64,000 nt of DNA from the NCBI GenBank assembly GCA_905250115.1, contig CAJNOI010000014.1:843597-907596 (forward strand). Reading direction: 5' to 3'. The notes beneath the pieces were generated by a model. That model worked only from the letters and a program-made list of their open reading frames with translations. It was not told the DNA's origin and did not search any database. This document shows positions 47,123 to 57,681 of this stretch, in pieces; position 1 is the first letter of the stretch, and each line of letters starts with the position of its first letter. This stretch comes from Adineta steineri. Its lineage: Eukaryota; Rotifera; Eurotatoria; Adinetida; Adinetidae. Position numbers and translations under genes: made by a program.

Positions 47123-48169
47123 ATGTGAGCATAATGAAAGATAACGCTATAGTGTATATACAGAAGAATGATAAAAAAAAAGAAGATATCACTCTGTTTG
47201 CACTTGAAAATAAAACGTAATTCATTTCTTTACATAAATTCATATATCGAAAGAAAAAAAAAATTTTCTCTTGTTTTAGCGTGTTTTTTTATGATCAATA
47301 ATTTTCACTCACACTCTCAAGTATCAAATCATTTCTGAAACAACTGTTTCTTAAGTCTACTTTTGACGTCATCACTGTGTATTGATATTTGATCTGAGTA
47401 AATATTTCTCGACAATTAAATTTAAAAAAAAATGGTAATTTATTTTTGTTCTTCTATAATCTCTGTTGTTCATCAAATAATTATTTATAATTATATTTGA
47501 ATTCGCCTTCTCAAATAGACATTACATTAGAAAATGCACTTTTCTTTGTATGCTCTTTGATCCTTGTCGTTTTTACATTATACATCCAGTCAATAAATGA
47601 TAGAAGAAGGAGAAGGAAAGAAAAGGTACTCTTTTCATCATTAGCTTTATTGAGAAAAAAAAAAGAAAAAATAGTTTTCAAAAAGAAACAAGAAAAGAAT
47701 ATGACAGCATCTTTCTCCTTTTCTTTTTCTATTTGAACACCTTGGAGATATCACTTGTTTTCTTATCTTTTATATATAGAACTAAGGATCTAACTCTGAA
47801 TAAAAGTAAGAATACTTTATTATCTATTATTTATTCTTCTATCTTCGCACTTTTATACCTATATCTTGCACTTTTATTTTCAGTGCAAATATCGGAACAA
47901 AAATCTGCATCACTCTTTTTGAGGGAAGCTGCTTATCTTGTAAACACGATCAAAAAAATAGAATTGTAATTTGATTTTCCTTTTCAAATAGACATGATCT
48001 TGCAAGCAAATTTTTTATGTCTCATTCGATCCTTGTCACTTCACTTAATATATTCAAGAGATAAATGGGAAGAAAACAGAAGGAAAGAAAGAGAAAAAAG
48101 AAGGCGTATTGTCATCATCATGTCTAGCGAGAAGAGAAAAGAGTTTGACGGAGAAGTGATGAAAAAAGA
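47123..48169. other. Intergenic with diverged direct repeat
   Basis: Two segments about 480 bp apart look related. At ~47512 'ctcaaatagacattacatt…ctctttgatccttgtcg' is followed by gaaggagaaggaaagaaa. At ~47985 'ttcaaatagacatgatctt…cattcgatccttgtcac' is followed by gaaaacagaaggaaagaaa. Short frames over both are purine-rich and not credible as genes. Confidence 0.35.
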
Positions 48170-48352
48170 ATGTTAAAGAACAGAGTATTTTTTTTTCTTT
48201 TTCTTTCCTTTTGTATACTCGAACACGCTATCACGACTAGGATAAATATATTTGGACTTGAACCCGACGTACTTTTTCAAGTACAAGTGGACTCGATGAA
48301 TAATTGTACATTTTACTTGAAAAACGAAACATACGTCCTATATGGACAGTAA
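48170..48352 (+). CDS. Possible small secreted peptide
   Basis: A 60-codon ATG frame with a signal-like start (MLKNRVFFFLFLSFCILEHA) and a mature part RINIFGLEPDVLFQVQVDSM ending YVLYGQ. No homologue recognised. It lies 300 bp upstream of the polyketide synthase on the same strand. It could equally be chance. Confidence 0.25.
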   Translation: MLKNRVFFFLFLSFCILEHAITTRINIFGLEPDVLFQVQVDSMNNCTFYLKNETYVLYGQ

Positions 48353-48649
48353 AAGATACTTCTATCTGTGGTATTTATATTTGCGCACCATAAAATTTGA
48401 ATAACGCATTTTTTTTTCTTATCGAGTTATCATAATCAAACCATTCTTTGAAATATCTAGAAAAATAAAGTACACGTACTTTAAGACATATAATCGCTTC
48501 GATGCACTTTTATCTCGAAATAGTTACATGCACTCGCACTCTGAATTTCGACGTAAAAGTCCAAGTAACAAAAAAAAAAAAGGTCTTTAAATATTCGAAC
48601 AAAATTGTATTTTTAATTTAGATTTACAATTTGATTTTTATCGATAAGA

Positions 48650-51600
48650 ATGAGTAATGATGATTTAGTTATCGTTGGTATCGCATGTCGTTTTCCTGGT
48701 GGAAGTAATTCAACTGAAGAATTTTGGTCAAATTTAGTTGAACAACGTGATTGTGTACGTCCAGTTCCGAGTGATCGATGGAATGCAGATTATTTTGTTG
48801 ATCCATTATCAAATGAAAATCATACTCCAGCGAAAATTCCATCATCTCGTTGTGGTTGGATTGATTTTGTTGGTGAATTTGATTATGAAACATTTTCTAT
48901 TGGTAAACGTGAAGCTGAAAATATGGATCCACAACAGAAACTTTTATTAGAAGTAACTCTTCAAGCACTTGAAGATAGTGGAATGCAATATGCTGGATCA
49001 AAAACAGGTGTTTATGTAGGAATTGGACAAGCTGAACAATATGAATTAACAACAGCTGATTTAGAAAGTATTAATGCTTATAGTGTAACTGGTTCAGCTT
49101 TATCTATATGTGCAAATCGTTTAAGTTATTCATTTGATCTTCGAGGACCATCGATGTCAATTGATACAGCATGTTCATCGAGTATGACTGCATTTCATTT
49201 AGCATGTCAAGCTATTCGAGATGGAACATGTTCAGCAGCTGTTGTTGCTGGTGTTAATATTTTAATGAATCCATCAACATTTATTCAATTTTCTCAATTA
49301 GGTGTTTTATCTCCGGATGGAATGTGTCAATCATTTAGTAATAAAGCAAATGGTTATGTTCGTTCAGAAGGTTGTGGTGTTATTGTTATTAAAACATTGA
49401 AAGAAGCTTTAAAAGAAAAAAATCATATTTATTGTTTAATTCGTGGTTCAGCAATTAATCAAGATGGACATCAATCTCCATCATTAACTATGCCAAGTTC
49501 TCAAGCACAAATGGAAGTTTTTCGAATGGCATGTCAAAATGCGAATGTTAATCCAAATGAAATATTTTATGCTGAAGCACATGCAACAGGAACAAAAGTT
49601 GGAGATCCAACAGAAGGTATATACTTTTCATTTATCTCTTTTTTTAATTTTTTATTTAATTTTTTTTTCTATTTTAAAGCAAATGCAATTGGAAAAGTTT
49701 TTGGTCGAGAAGAATCTTATTTACGTATTGGTTCAGTTAAATCAAATGTCGGACATTTAGAAACAGCTAGTTTCATGGCTGGTCTATTGAAATGTGTGTT
49801 GATGCTTGAACATCAACAATTAGTACCAAATATTCATTTTAAAAAAGGTGAAGAAAATCCAGATATTCAATTTGATCAATATAAACTTGCTGTTCAAACA
49901 GAAATTGAAAAAATTGAAAAAGATAATGTTTTAATGATGATTTCAAGTTTTGGTTTTGGTGGTGCTAATGGTTGTGCAATTCTTCAAGGATATCAACGAC
50001 CTATAAAATCATCATCTTCTTCGTCTTCACCTCCTTCTTCTCCACAATTATTTCTTGTTTCTGCTTCAACACCAAATGCTCTCGAAGCTCGAATTCAAGA
50101 ATTAAAATCTTCATCTAAACAATCTTATTCATTAGCTGAAATCTCCTATACACTTTATCATCGTCCAATACATCGTCTCGTTACATTTGCTGTCGATGAA
50201 CAATTAAATGAGAATACAACATTTGTACCTACTCGAAAATGTGTTGATCAACCATTAAATTGTATTTGGGTATTTGCTGGTCAAGGTCCACAACATCCAA
50301 AAATGGGTAAAATGCTCTATGCTAATGTAGAAAGTTTTCGTTTATCAATTGATGCATCTGATTTAATTTATCGTGAATGTTCAGGTCATAGTTTAATTAA
50401 AGACATCGGTCTATTTGGTTCAGAAGATGGTGCAAATCCAATGGCTGTTTATGAAATTACCTATACATTACCTGCTCTAGTTTTTCTACAAATTGCTCTT
50501 GTAGATATGTATCGTGATCTAGGTGTACCATGTGCAGCAGTATTTGGGCATTCTTTTGGTGAAATGGCAGCTGGATATGCTGCAAATATATGTACAAGAA
50601 CACAATGTATTCAAACTGCTTATCATCGTGCTCGAATCCTTCGACATGTTGATGGACTTGGAGCAATGATGGCAGTGAGTTGTTCTAAAGAACATATTCA
50701 ACCTCTCTTAGACGAACGAGAAAAAATTTGGATTGCTGCTTATAATGGTCCGAATTCATTAACATTAGGTGGAATTAAAGAATCAATCGCAAGTATTTCA
50801 AGTGAATTAACAAAACAAGATATCTTTAATCGAATATTAAAAATTAACAGTGCATATCATACACCTCTGATGACACCTATTCGTACAGAAGCTCTTGCTG
50901 TATTTAAACAAACATTAGCTGGATGTTCAACACCAACAGTTCCGTATTTTAGTACAGTTACAGGACAATGGAAAGATCGTGATTTTGATGAAAATTATAC
51001 TTTTGAAGGAATTGAAGGTAAATACAAAAAAATTATCACTGTTTTTTTTAAAGAAATTCTTTTAGGAGCAGTATTATTCGATGTTGCTGTTCGACAATGT
51101 CTTGAACGATTTGGTGTTGATACAAGTCTCTTTCTTGAAATGTCTGCACATCCGGTTCTAAGTTCATATTTAACTGAGAATGGTTCACAATTTAATTTAT
51201 GTACATTAAATCGTCAACAATCAGAAATGGAAACAACATTAAAAGTATTGGCTAATTTACGTATTTACGGTTGTTCACCATCACAAGCAAATATTTCAAA
51301 ATTCTACTCATCACCATCACGTCTTCCATCTTCTTTTCTTTATCCATTTCAACGGCAGTCTTGTGTTAAAGAAGATCCAGCACATCGTATTCACCGAACA
51401 ATTCCTAATTGGCATAGTTTAGCAGGTTGTCCACTTGCTCATCCTTATCCAACTTTACAAACAAAATTATCGTTAAAATCGTTTCTTTGGATTGAAGATC
51501 ATCGTGTTCAAGGTCCTGTTGTATTTCCAGCTGCTGGTTATATTGAAATATGTATGGAAGTATTTCATTCGATGAATTTAAAAGATATTCAAATTGAAAA

Positions 51601-54600
51601 AGCTTTAATTCTTCCATCTGATCCAAATATTTATCGAACAATAAGAATTGTTCTTGATGATAAGAATCAATCTCAGATATCAATGTATTCTAAATTAAAT
51701 GAATATGATTCAACTAATTGGACAAAACATATGACAGCTGTCAAAGATGATATTCCCGCGTCTTCTTCTTCAAATCTTCAACTACCAGAATGGACAAACA
51801 AACTTAAATCACGCTGTTCTTTCTCTACTATTGAACAGAAAGATATTTATGGACGATTTTCAAGTATTGGTCTCGATTATGGGCCATCTTTTCAATGTAT
51901 TCGAACACTTTATCAAGGTGATAATGAAGCTTATGCACATTTAAATATTTCACATTTACCTAAACCATTGGAAAATTCCAAACAATCTCGATTTCATATT
52001 CATCCAGCAATACTAGATTGTGCATTTCAAGTTCTTCTCGGTACACAACGTTATTTTCATACAGCTTATGTTCCAACATTTATTAAACAAATTCAATGGA
52101 AAATTGAAACAAATGAATTACCTGATAATATCTATGTTTATGCTCGAATGAGAAATTCTGATTCGAAACAAATTATTACCGGTGATATTTATGTTATTGA
52201 TGAAGAACAACAACGTCTCGTCGGTATGATTCTTGGTTTTGAAGCTACAGCATTAGGTCAATCAAATCAAGCTCAACCTCTTTATACTCTTCATTATCAA
52301 AATATTCAAACACCATCGATAAAAACACAAACACAATTGAACATTATAGAAATTCCCAAATCAATTAAAGAACAAGAAAATCTATTTGATGATGCATGTT
52401 CAGCATATATCGCTGCATTCCTCGCTTCGAATCCATTTGATCAGGAAACAGTTGATAAATGGCCTATTCATCGTCAACGATATTGGCAATGGTTACATTC
52501 TACTATTAAATCAAAGAAAATCTCTCCTCAATCAATTCAATCCATTGATCATGATTCATGCAAAGAACTTTATTATGAAGCACAAGCAATTCATCGTGTA
52601 GGAAAAAATCTACATGCTCTTCTTAGTGATAATTTTGCTGTACAAAATCTTTTCTTTGCTGAAAATGATCCATTCATGGCTGATCTCTATTCGAAATCAA
52701 TGACATTTCAACCTTATACAGATATTCTTGCACAAAAACTCGTCGATCAGTTTAAGATCATTGAGAAAGAACACCGAGGAGAATCCTCACGTGTTTTCTC
52801 TATTTTAGAACTAGGTGCTGGTACAGGTGCTCTTACTTCAGTCATTCTCAAGAAATTATTTGAACAAACATCAATTATTCAAGAAAGTCGATTGATTTAT
52901 GTTTTTACTGATGTTAGTGGTAAATTTCTTCTTGATGCAAAGAAACGTTTTTCTTCCATCTATCCATGTATTCAATATGAAATATGTAATCTTGATGGAG
53001 ATTTAACAACACAAAAAATTAATCGTTATTCATTTGATGTTGTTTGTGCATTTGATGTTCTTCATGTTGCACAAGATTTAACTTTATGTTTAAATCGTGT
53101 TCAACAATTATTAAAACCCAATGGTTTTCTTCTATGTATTGAATTAACTCGACCATGGACATGGATTGAATTCTTTTTTGGTTTATTTGCTGGCTGGTGG
53201 CATTTTACAGATACAAATACAAGATCAACATGTTTTCTTAATGTTAACAAGTGGAAAGAAATTTTAACACAAACAGGATTTGAAGAAATTCAAATTGAAA
53301 ATGAAGGAGAACCAGAATTTGCTCATTCATTATTGAGTGCTCGAGGTGCAGATTGGACACTTCAGAAGAAAGATCTTTCCAATCGAATAATATTTGATAC
53401 AACTGAAGCAACTGTTCAAAATCTTCATACATATATGGAAAAATTATTAGAATTAGCTCAATCGTTAATTCCAGTAACAGATTCAACAACTGTCTTTGTT
53501 CTTACTCAGACAACCACTCCACCCATTGGTGCAACATTTACTGGTTTTACTCGAGTTTGGGCGAATGAAGCAACACAACATCGAATTTGTTCGATTGAAT
53601 TTGATCAGGAAGAATTGAAAAAGAAACAATTTTGGTTAGAACGAATTGAAAATATGGTAGAAAAAACATTGGAACGAGAATTTATCATTCATGAAAATAA
53701 CATTACTGTTCCACGTCATATTCCTCGAACTTTAACAAATGTCTTAACCAAAACCAATCAAGAACAATTCTCTTCGAATGAAAAGAAAAAAGAAAATTTT
53801 CGTTTAGAAATTGATACAGTTGGTCAATTACAAACATTAAAATATCGTTTATTTGATCTTCCTTCTTCTCTATCACCAAATGATGTTCAAGTTGAAGTTT
53901 ATGCTTCATCATTAAACTTCAAAGATTTAATGTTAGCATTGGGAATGTTAGAAAATCCAATGGGTTTCGATCGTCAAACATTAAAATATCGAGAAAATTC
54001 AATCAATTTAGGTTTAGAATTAAGTGGAATTGTGACAAATGTTGGTTTAAACGCTTCTAAAAACTTTAAAATTGGAGATGAAGTATTTGGCTTTGCTAAT
54101 CATTGTTTTGCTTCTCAAGTTGTAACACATGGAGATTTCCTTGTGAAAAAACCATCTCATCTATCTCATACCGATGCTGTTTCATTACCCATTGTCTTTG
54201 CAACCGTCTATGCTGGATTAATTGCTAAAGCTCAAGTAAAAGCAGGTGAAACTGTACTTATTCATTCAGCAGCGGGTGGAATTGGTCAAGCTGCTATTCA
54301 ATTATGTCAACATATTGGTGCTCATGTTATTTGCACAGTTGGTTCTGCTGAAAAACGTCAATTCTTAGAACAAACTTATGGTTGTAAATTATTTGCTAAT
54401 TCTCATTCGACTGACGAATGGAAATCGGAAGTTATGAAATTAACAAATGGTGAAGGTGTAGATATTGTTTTAAATTCTTTAAAAGGTGATGCTATTCAAG
54501 CTGGTTTACAATGTTTAAAAATTGGTGGACGTTTTATTGAAATTGGTAAAGTGGATATTTTAAATCATTCACAGTTAGATATGAATTTATTATTGAAAGA

Positions 54601-55897
54601 TTTAAGTTTTCTTAGTGTTCAATTAGATATATTAATGCAAAGTCAAACAAAGAAAATTCAAGAATATTTACAATCCATTGAAAAATTAGCATCAAACAAA
54701 GCAATTTCTCCGATTGTTGATCGCATTTATCAATTAAATGATACTGAATTAGCATTTCGTTTTCTAATGTCTGGACAACATAAAGGAAAATTAATTTTAA
54801 ATATGAAAAGTGAACTGCCCGCTCTATTTCCTTCGACAACTATTTATAATTCTCAAACTTGTTATATTTTAAGTGGAGGAACAGGAGCATTAGCTCTTCA
54901 ATTAGTTCAACATCTCAGTGCTCATGGAGCTAAACGTTTTCTTCTATTATCTCGTCAAGGTTCTTCTGGTTTAAGATCATCCGATGCGACTATGCTTACT
55001 GATCTTCAACGTTTTGGAATTGAAATCTGTATTGAAAAATGTGATGTAGCTAAATTAGAAGATATTCAAAATGTTTTACAAACAGCACAAATGAAATTCA
55101 ATGTTTCTTCATTGAAATATAGTCTTCTTCATTTAGCTATGGTTCTTGATGATGCACCGATTTCAAAATTAAATATTCAACGGATAGAAAATGTTCTTCA
55201 ATGTAAAGTTACCGGTGCAATGAATTTTCTTCAAATAATTCCTGATGAACACTTAGAAAATGTCATATTTTTTTCGAGTGCTGCTTCAACATTTGGAAAT
55301 CCATCTCAAGCAAATTATAGTGCAGCAAATACATTTCTTGATAATTATGCTAGTCAACTTTCGAAATTAAGAAAAAATCGAGTGAAAGTTTTAAATTTAG
55401 GTTTAGTAGAAGATGTTGGAATTCTTGCTGAAGATTGGAAATTAAAACAAATTTTAACTGCTAAAGGTTTTGCTGGTGGTTTAACATCAACAGGTGTTTG
55501 TCAACTTGTTGATCATGCATTTCTTCTACAAAATGATGATCAATGTCAAATGTTATATGGAAATTTTCAAATGGAAGATTTAATTCATTCATATCCAATA
55601 TTAAAAACTCGTCTAGAACATTTAATTGATCAAACAAGATTAAATAGTAATGCAAATTCAGGAACATCTACTAATGGAAATGAAATAACGATATCTTCGA
55701 TTTCAACATATATTTCAAGTCTTTTAGCAACATCAAATCTCGATGTTAATGAAGCATTGACTGTTCAAGGTTTAGATTCACTTCTTGCCGTTGAATTAAG
55801 TGCTGGTTTAAAGAAACAATTTGGATTAGTCATCAGTCAATTAGCATTACTTGGTGGATTATCTGTTAAACAAATTGTAGAATCTGTTTCTATTTAA
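48650..55897 (+). CDS. Highly reducing type I polyketide synthase
   Basis: Three exons: 48650-49616, 49680-51017 and 51066-55897, total 2378 residues. The 63-nt and 48-nt introns are multiples of three without stops, so an ORF reading through them gains false inserts (YFSFISFFNFLF… and KYKKIITVFF). Domains: KS with Cys175 (DTACSSS), His ~311 (EAHATGT) and His ~346 (GHLE); AT with GHSFGE (~612); DH with HRVQGPVVFP (~913); C-methyltransferase with LELGAGTGA (~1350); ER with AAGGIGQAA (~1837); KR with SGGTGA (~2037) and the Ser/Tyr site QANYSAAN (~2185); ACP with the GLDSL phosphopantetheine Ser (~2337). There is no thioesterase, so release needs another factor. It would build a methyl-branched reduced polyketide or lipid in the cytosol. 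The order equals fungal HR-PKS; animal FAS-like PKSs are the alternative, but their MT is usually inactive, unlike the intact SAM motif here. Confidence 0.92.
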   Translation: MSNDDLVIVGIACRFPGGSNSTEEFWSNLVEQRDCVRPVPSDRWNADYFVDPLSNENHTPAKIPSSRCGWIDFVGEFDYETFSIGKREAENMDPQQKLLLEVTLQALEDSGMQYAGSKTGVYVGIGQAEQYELTTADLESINAYSVTGSALSICANRLSYSFDLRGPSMSIDTACSSSMTAFHLACQAIRDGTCSAAVVAGVNILMNPSTFIQFSQLGVLSPDGMCQSFSNKANGYVRSEGCGVIVIKTLKEALKEKNHIYCLIRGSAINQDGHQSPSLTMPSSQAQMEVFRMACQNANVNPNEIFYAEAHATGTKVGDPTEGIYFSFISFFNFLFNFFFYFKANAIGKVFGREESYLRIGSVKSNVGHLETASFMAGLLKCVLMLEHQQLVPNIHFKKGEENPDIQFDQYKLAVQTEIEKIEKDNVLMMISSFGFGGANGCAILQGYQRPIKSSSSSSSPPSSPQLFLVSASTPNALEARIQELKSSSKQSYSLAEISYTLYHRPIHRLVTFAVDEQLNENTTFVPTRKCVDQPLNCIWVFAGQGPQHPKMGKMLYANVESFRLSIDASDLIYRECSGHSLIKDIGLFGSEDGANPMAVYEITYTLPALVFLQIALVDMYRDLGVPCAAVFGHSFGEMAAGYAANICTRTQCIQTAYHRARILRHVDGLGAMMAVSCSKEHIQPLLDEREKIWIAAYNGPNSLTLGGIKESIASISSELTKQDIFNRILKINSAYHTPLMTPIRTEALAVFKQTLAGCSTPTVPYFSTVTGQWKDRDFDENYTFEGIEGKYKKIITVFFKEILLGAVLFDVAVRQCLERFGVDTSLFLEMSAHPVLSSYLTENGSQFNLCTLNRQQSEMETTLKVLANLRIYGCSPSQANISKFYSSPSRLPSSFLYPFQRQSCVKEDPAHRIHRTIPNWHSLAGCPLAHPYPTLQTKLSLKSFLWIEDHRVQGPVVFPAAGYIEICMEVFHSMNLKDIQIEKALILPSDPNIYRTIRIVLDDKNQSQISMYSKLNEYDSTNWTKHMTAVKDDIPASSSSNLQLPEWTNKLKSRCSFSTIEQKDIYGRFSSIGLDYGPSFQCIRTLYQGDNEAYAHLNISHLPKPLENSKQSRFHIHPAILDCAFQVLLGTQRYFHTAYVPTFIKQIQWKIETNELPDNIYVYARMRNSDSKQIITGDIYVIDEEQQRLVGMILGFEATALGQSNQAQPLYTLHYQNIQTPSIKTQTQLNIIEIPKSIKEQENLFDDACSAYIAAFLASNPFDQETVDKWPIHRQRYWQWLHSTIKSKKISPQSIQSIDHDSCKELYYEAQAIHRVGKNLHALLSDNFAVQNLFFAENDPFMADLYSKSMTFQPYTDILAQKLVDQFKIIEKEHRGESSRVFSILELGAGTGALTSVILKKLFEQTSIIQESRLIYVFTDVSGKFLLDAKKRFSSIYPCIQYEICNLDGDLTTQKINRYSFDVVCAFDVLHVAQDLTLCLNRVQQLLKPNGFLLCIELTRPWTWIEFFFGLFAGWWHFTDTNTRSTCFLNVNKWKEILTQTGFEEIQIENEGEPEFAHSLLSARGADWTLQKKDLSNRIIFDTTEATVQNLHTYMEKLLELAQSLIPVTDSTTVFVLTQTTTPPIGATFTGFTRVWANEATQHRICSIEFDQEELKKKQFWLERIENMVEKTLEREFIIHENNITVPRHIPRTLTNVLTKTNQEQFSSNEKKKENFRLEIDTVGQLQTLKYRLFDLPSSLSPNDVQVEVYASSLNFKDLMLALGMLENPMGFDRQTLKYRENSINLGLELSGIVTNVGLNASKNFKIGDEVFGFANHCFASQVVTHGDFLVKKPSHLSHTDAVSLPIVFATVYAGLIAKAQVKAGETVLIHSAAGGIGQAAIQLCQHIGAHVICTVGSAEKRQFLEQTYGCKLFANSHSTDEWKSEVMKLTNGEGVDIVLNSLKGDAIQAGLQCLKIGGRFIEIGKVDILNHSQLDMNLLLKDLSFLSVQLDILMQSQTKKIQEYLQSIEKLASNKAISPIVDRIYQLNDTELAFRFLMSGQHKGKLILNMKSELPALFPSTTIYNSQTCYILSGGTGALALQLVQHLSAHGAKRFLLLSRQGSSGLRSSDATMLTDLQRFGIEICIEKCDVAKLEDIQNVLQTAQMKFNVSSLKYSLLHLAMVLDDAPISKLNIQRIENVLQCKVTGAMNFLQIIPDEHLENVIFFSSAASTFGNPSQANYSAANTFLDNYASQLSKLRKNRVKVLNLGLVEDVGILAEDWKLKQILTAKGFAGGLTSTGVCQLVDHAFLLQNDDQCQMLYGNFQMEDLIHSYPILKTRLEHLIDQTRLNSNANSGTSTNGNEITISSISTYISSLLATSNLDVNEALTVQGLDSLLAVELSAGLKKQFGLVISQLALLGGLSVKQIVESVSI

Positions 55898-56000
55898 AAA
55901 AAAAACAATTATATATTCTTTATATTGTATTCTTCAATATTTTTCTTTTTATTCAAAATAAATTTCTGATCATAAATTCGTGGGTTAACAAGATTGATGT

Positions 56001-56040
56001 CTTGAGGGTGTGACTATAATAAAAACAATACTCACACTTT
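56001..56040. repeat. Telomere-like hairpin element, short
   Basis: Left cttgagggtgtga, right ctcacactttta, just 3' of the polyketide synthase. Confidence 0.55.
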
Positions 56041-56346
56041 TAGTTTGAAGGAAGTTTTTAATACTATCTGTAGTTTCTAGGGACTAGATTATGAGCAGCG
56101 CCACTAGCATTAGAAATTCTGTCTTGTGCTCTTTTTTGTATTCGTTGATACAAGGTAATTTCTTAGATGACTCACAGTCTAAACACAAGAAAAAAAGAAC
56201 AGTTAAGTAAACGTAATTTTACGTTGCTTATTTACTAGAGAAAAAGGAGAAATTATTTAGAATACACCAGTTAAAAATGTGTGCAGTTCGAAAAGAAATC
56301 AAATCCGTAGCTCTAAAACGAGTCACCAACGTGCAGTTAGATGTAT

Positions 56347-56403
56347 GTATGAGGATATCTCTTCTCATTCTCTACTACTCATACTCACACCCACATCCTC
56401 AAG
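56347..56403. repeat. Telomere-like hairpin element, left arm decayed
   Basis: Right arm actcacacccacatcctcaag is clear; left arm gtatgaggatatc is partial. Confidence 0.45.
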
Positions 56404-57156
56404 TGTTTTGTTGCTTCAATATGATGTCATTATCGTTGTTACTGCCGTCGAACGTGTTTAATAGTGTCTATTCCTTCGCGGAATATATTAAAATGTCTTT
56501 TTATAGCAGCAGCCATATAGAAAAGCGATTTTTTCTTTTGGTTGTTCATATGGCTTCAGATGAAATAATACAGGGTTTTTTCCCTTTTCATTAAAAAAAA
56601 AGCATTACTGATTGGTTACTTAGTATATTTTCATGTTGTTGTTGCTTTTCAGTTCTCATCATTTTTTTGGATTTACCAACTTTAGTTTTTGTTTGTCACT
56701 TGCGAAAAAATAATTTCGTCATTTTAATAAACCGTCTTCATCATTCACTTCCAACATACATTAAGAGGTAAAAAATATTATCAAGAATTCTAGCATAGAA
56801 TTCATTCAATTTAAATTATTAATAACGTGGTGAGTTTTTGACTGTTTTCATATGGCATACTAATATTAATATTTCTTCTGATCAGTATTTCACACAAATA
56901 TAAACAATGTTCTAACTTGAAATAGCAGATTAAAAATAGATTTATTAGTCACTTTGTATAATTTATGAAGATTCCTTATATCATTCTGTAATGAAAAGAT
57001 GTTAAACATTTTTGAAGATTTATTTGCATATTTATCCATAAACTGACTTCTCAATGTAAAACTCACATAAGAAACCATTATTTTGGAACGTATACTTTAA
57101 GACTCGTTTGAAAAACCTAAGAAACTTTGAAAAAAATATCGAATATCATTCAGTAG

Positions 57157-57220
57157 ATGGGCGTGGGTGCGGGTAAAAAATGAATATAATATCAACACTC
57201 GCACTCACACCCACGTTCTC
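57157..57220. repeat. Telomere-like hairpin element
   Basis: Arms gatgggcgtgggtgcgggt and actcacacccacgttctc around an AT-rich loop. Confidence 0.65.
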
Positions 57221-57461
57221 ACCGTGTTAGCGATGACTCAAGTCATCACTCTTTCTATGCGTGTTTATTAAAAGTATGATACATAATCACATTTTTCCTT
57301 TATTCTTTTGAGTTAAAAATGTAATCATATATTACATTTTTTCTTTCCTTTTCTTTTATATAAATACTATTCGTTTTCTTTGATAAGGATGCGTGTTCCT
57401 TGTATTAAATAAAATCTATGAGATATACTCATATACAATTTTATTTATTTTCTCGTAGCCC

Positions 57462-57541
57462 CACAGACAGGCTAACACACCGACACCCTCACCAACACTC
57501 ACACCCACATTTTCATCCAAACTCGTACCCACACCTTCAAT
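57462..57541. repeat. Telomere-like C-strand tract
   Basis: Successive caccctcaccaacactcac, acccacattttc and gtacccacaccttcaa units without a G-rich partner, 140 bp upstream of the caspase exon. Confidence 0.5.
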
Positions 57542-57681
57542 GCCCTACTTTGCGAAGAATATTAAGATTGAAGCTGATCATTCTTCTAACCACCATATCA
57601 TGCGAAAAAATCTTTTTTTGTTCCACTATTTCACTCATGACAAATGTGTTATTCAATATCTGTAAATAAATTTCAGATCCA

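Larger units (their letters stand above)
55898..57681. other. Intergenic, rich in telomere-like hairpins
   Basis: Holds the hairpins at 56001, 56347, 57157 and 57462 and no supported gene. Frames at 56277-56594 arise partly from the repeats. An acceptor-like TTTCAG lies just before the caspase start, so a non-coding first exon may exist here. Confidence 0.4.

Noticed and set aside
49617-49679. Hydrophobic Phe-rich insert in the polyketide synthase KS domain
   Set aside because: It is a 63-nt in-frame intron with GTATAT and TAAAG ends; the KS alignment closes perfectly without it.
51018-51065. Lys/Phe insert in the AT domain
   Set aside because: It is a 48-nt in-frame intron (GTAAAT … TTTTAG).
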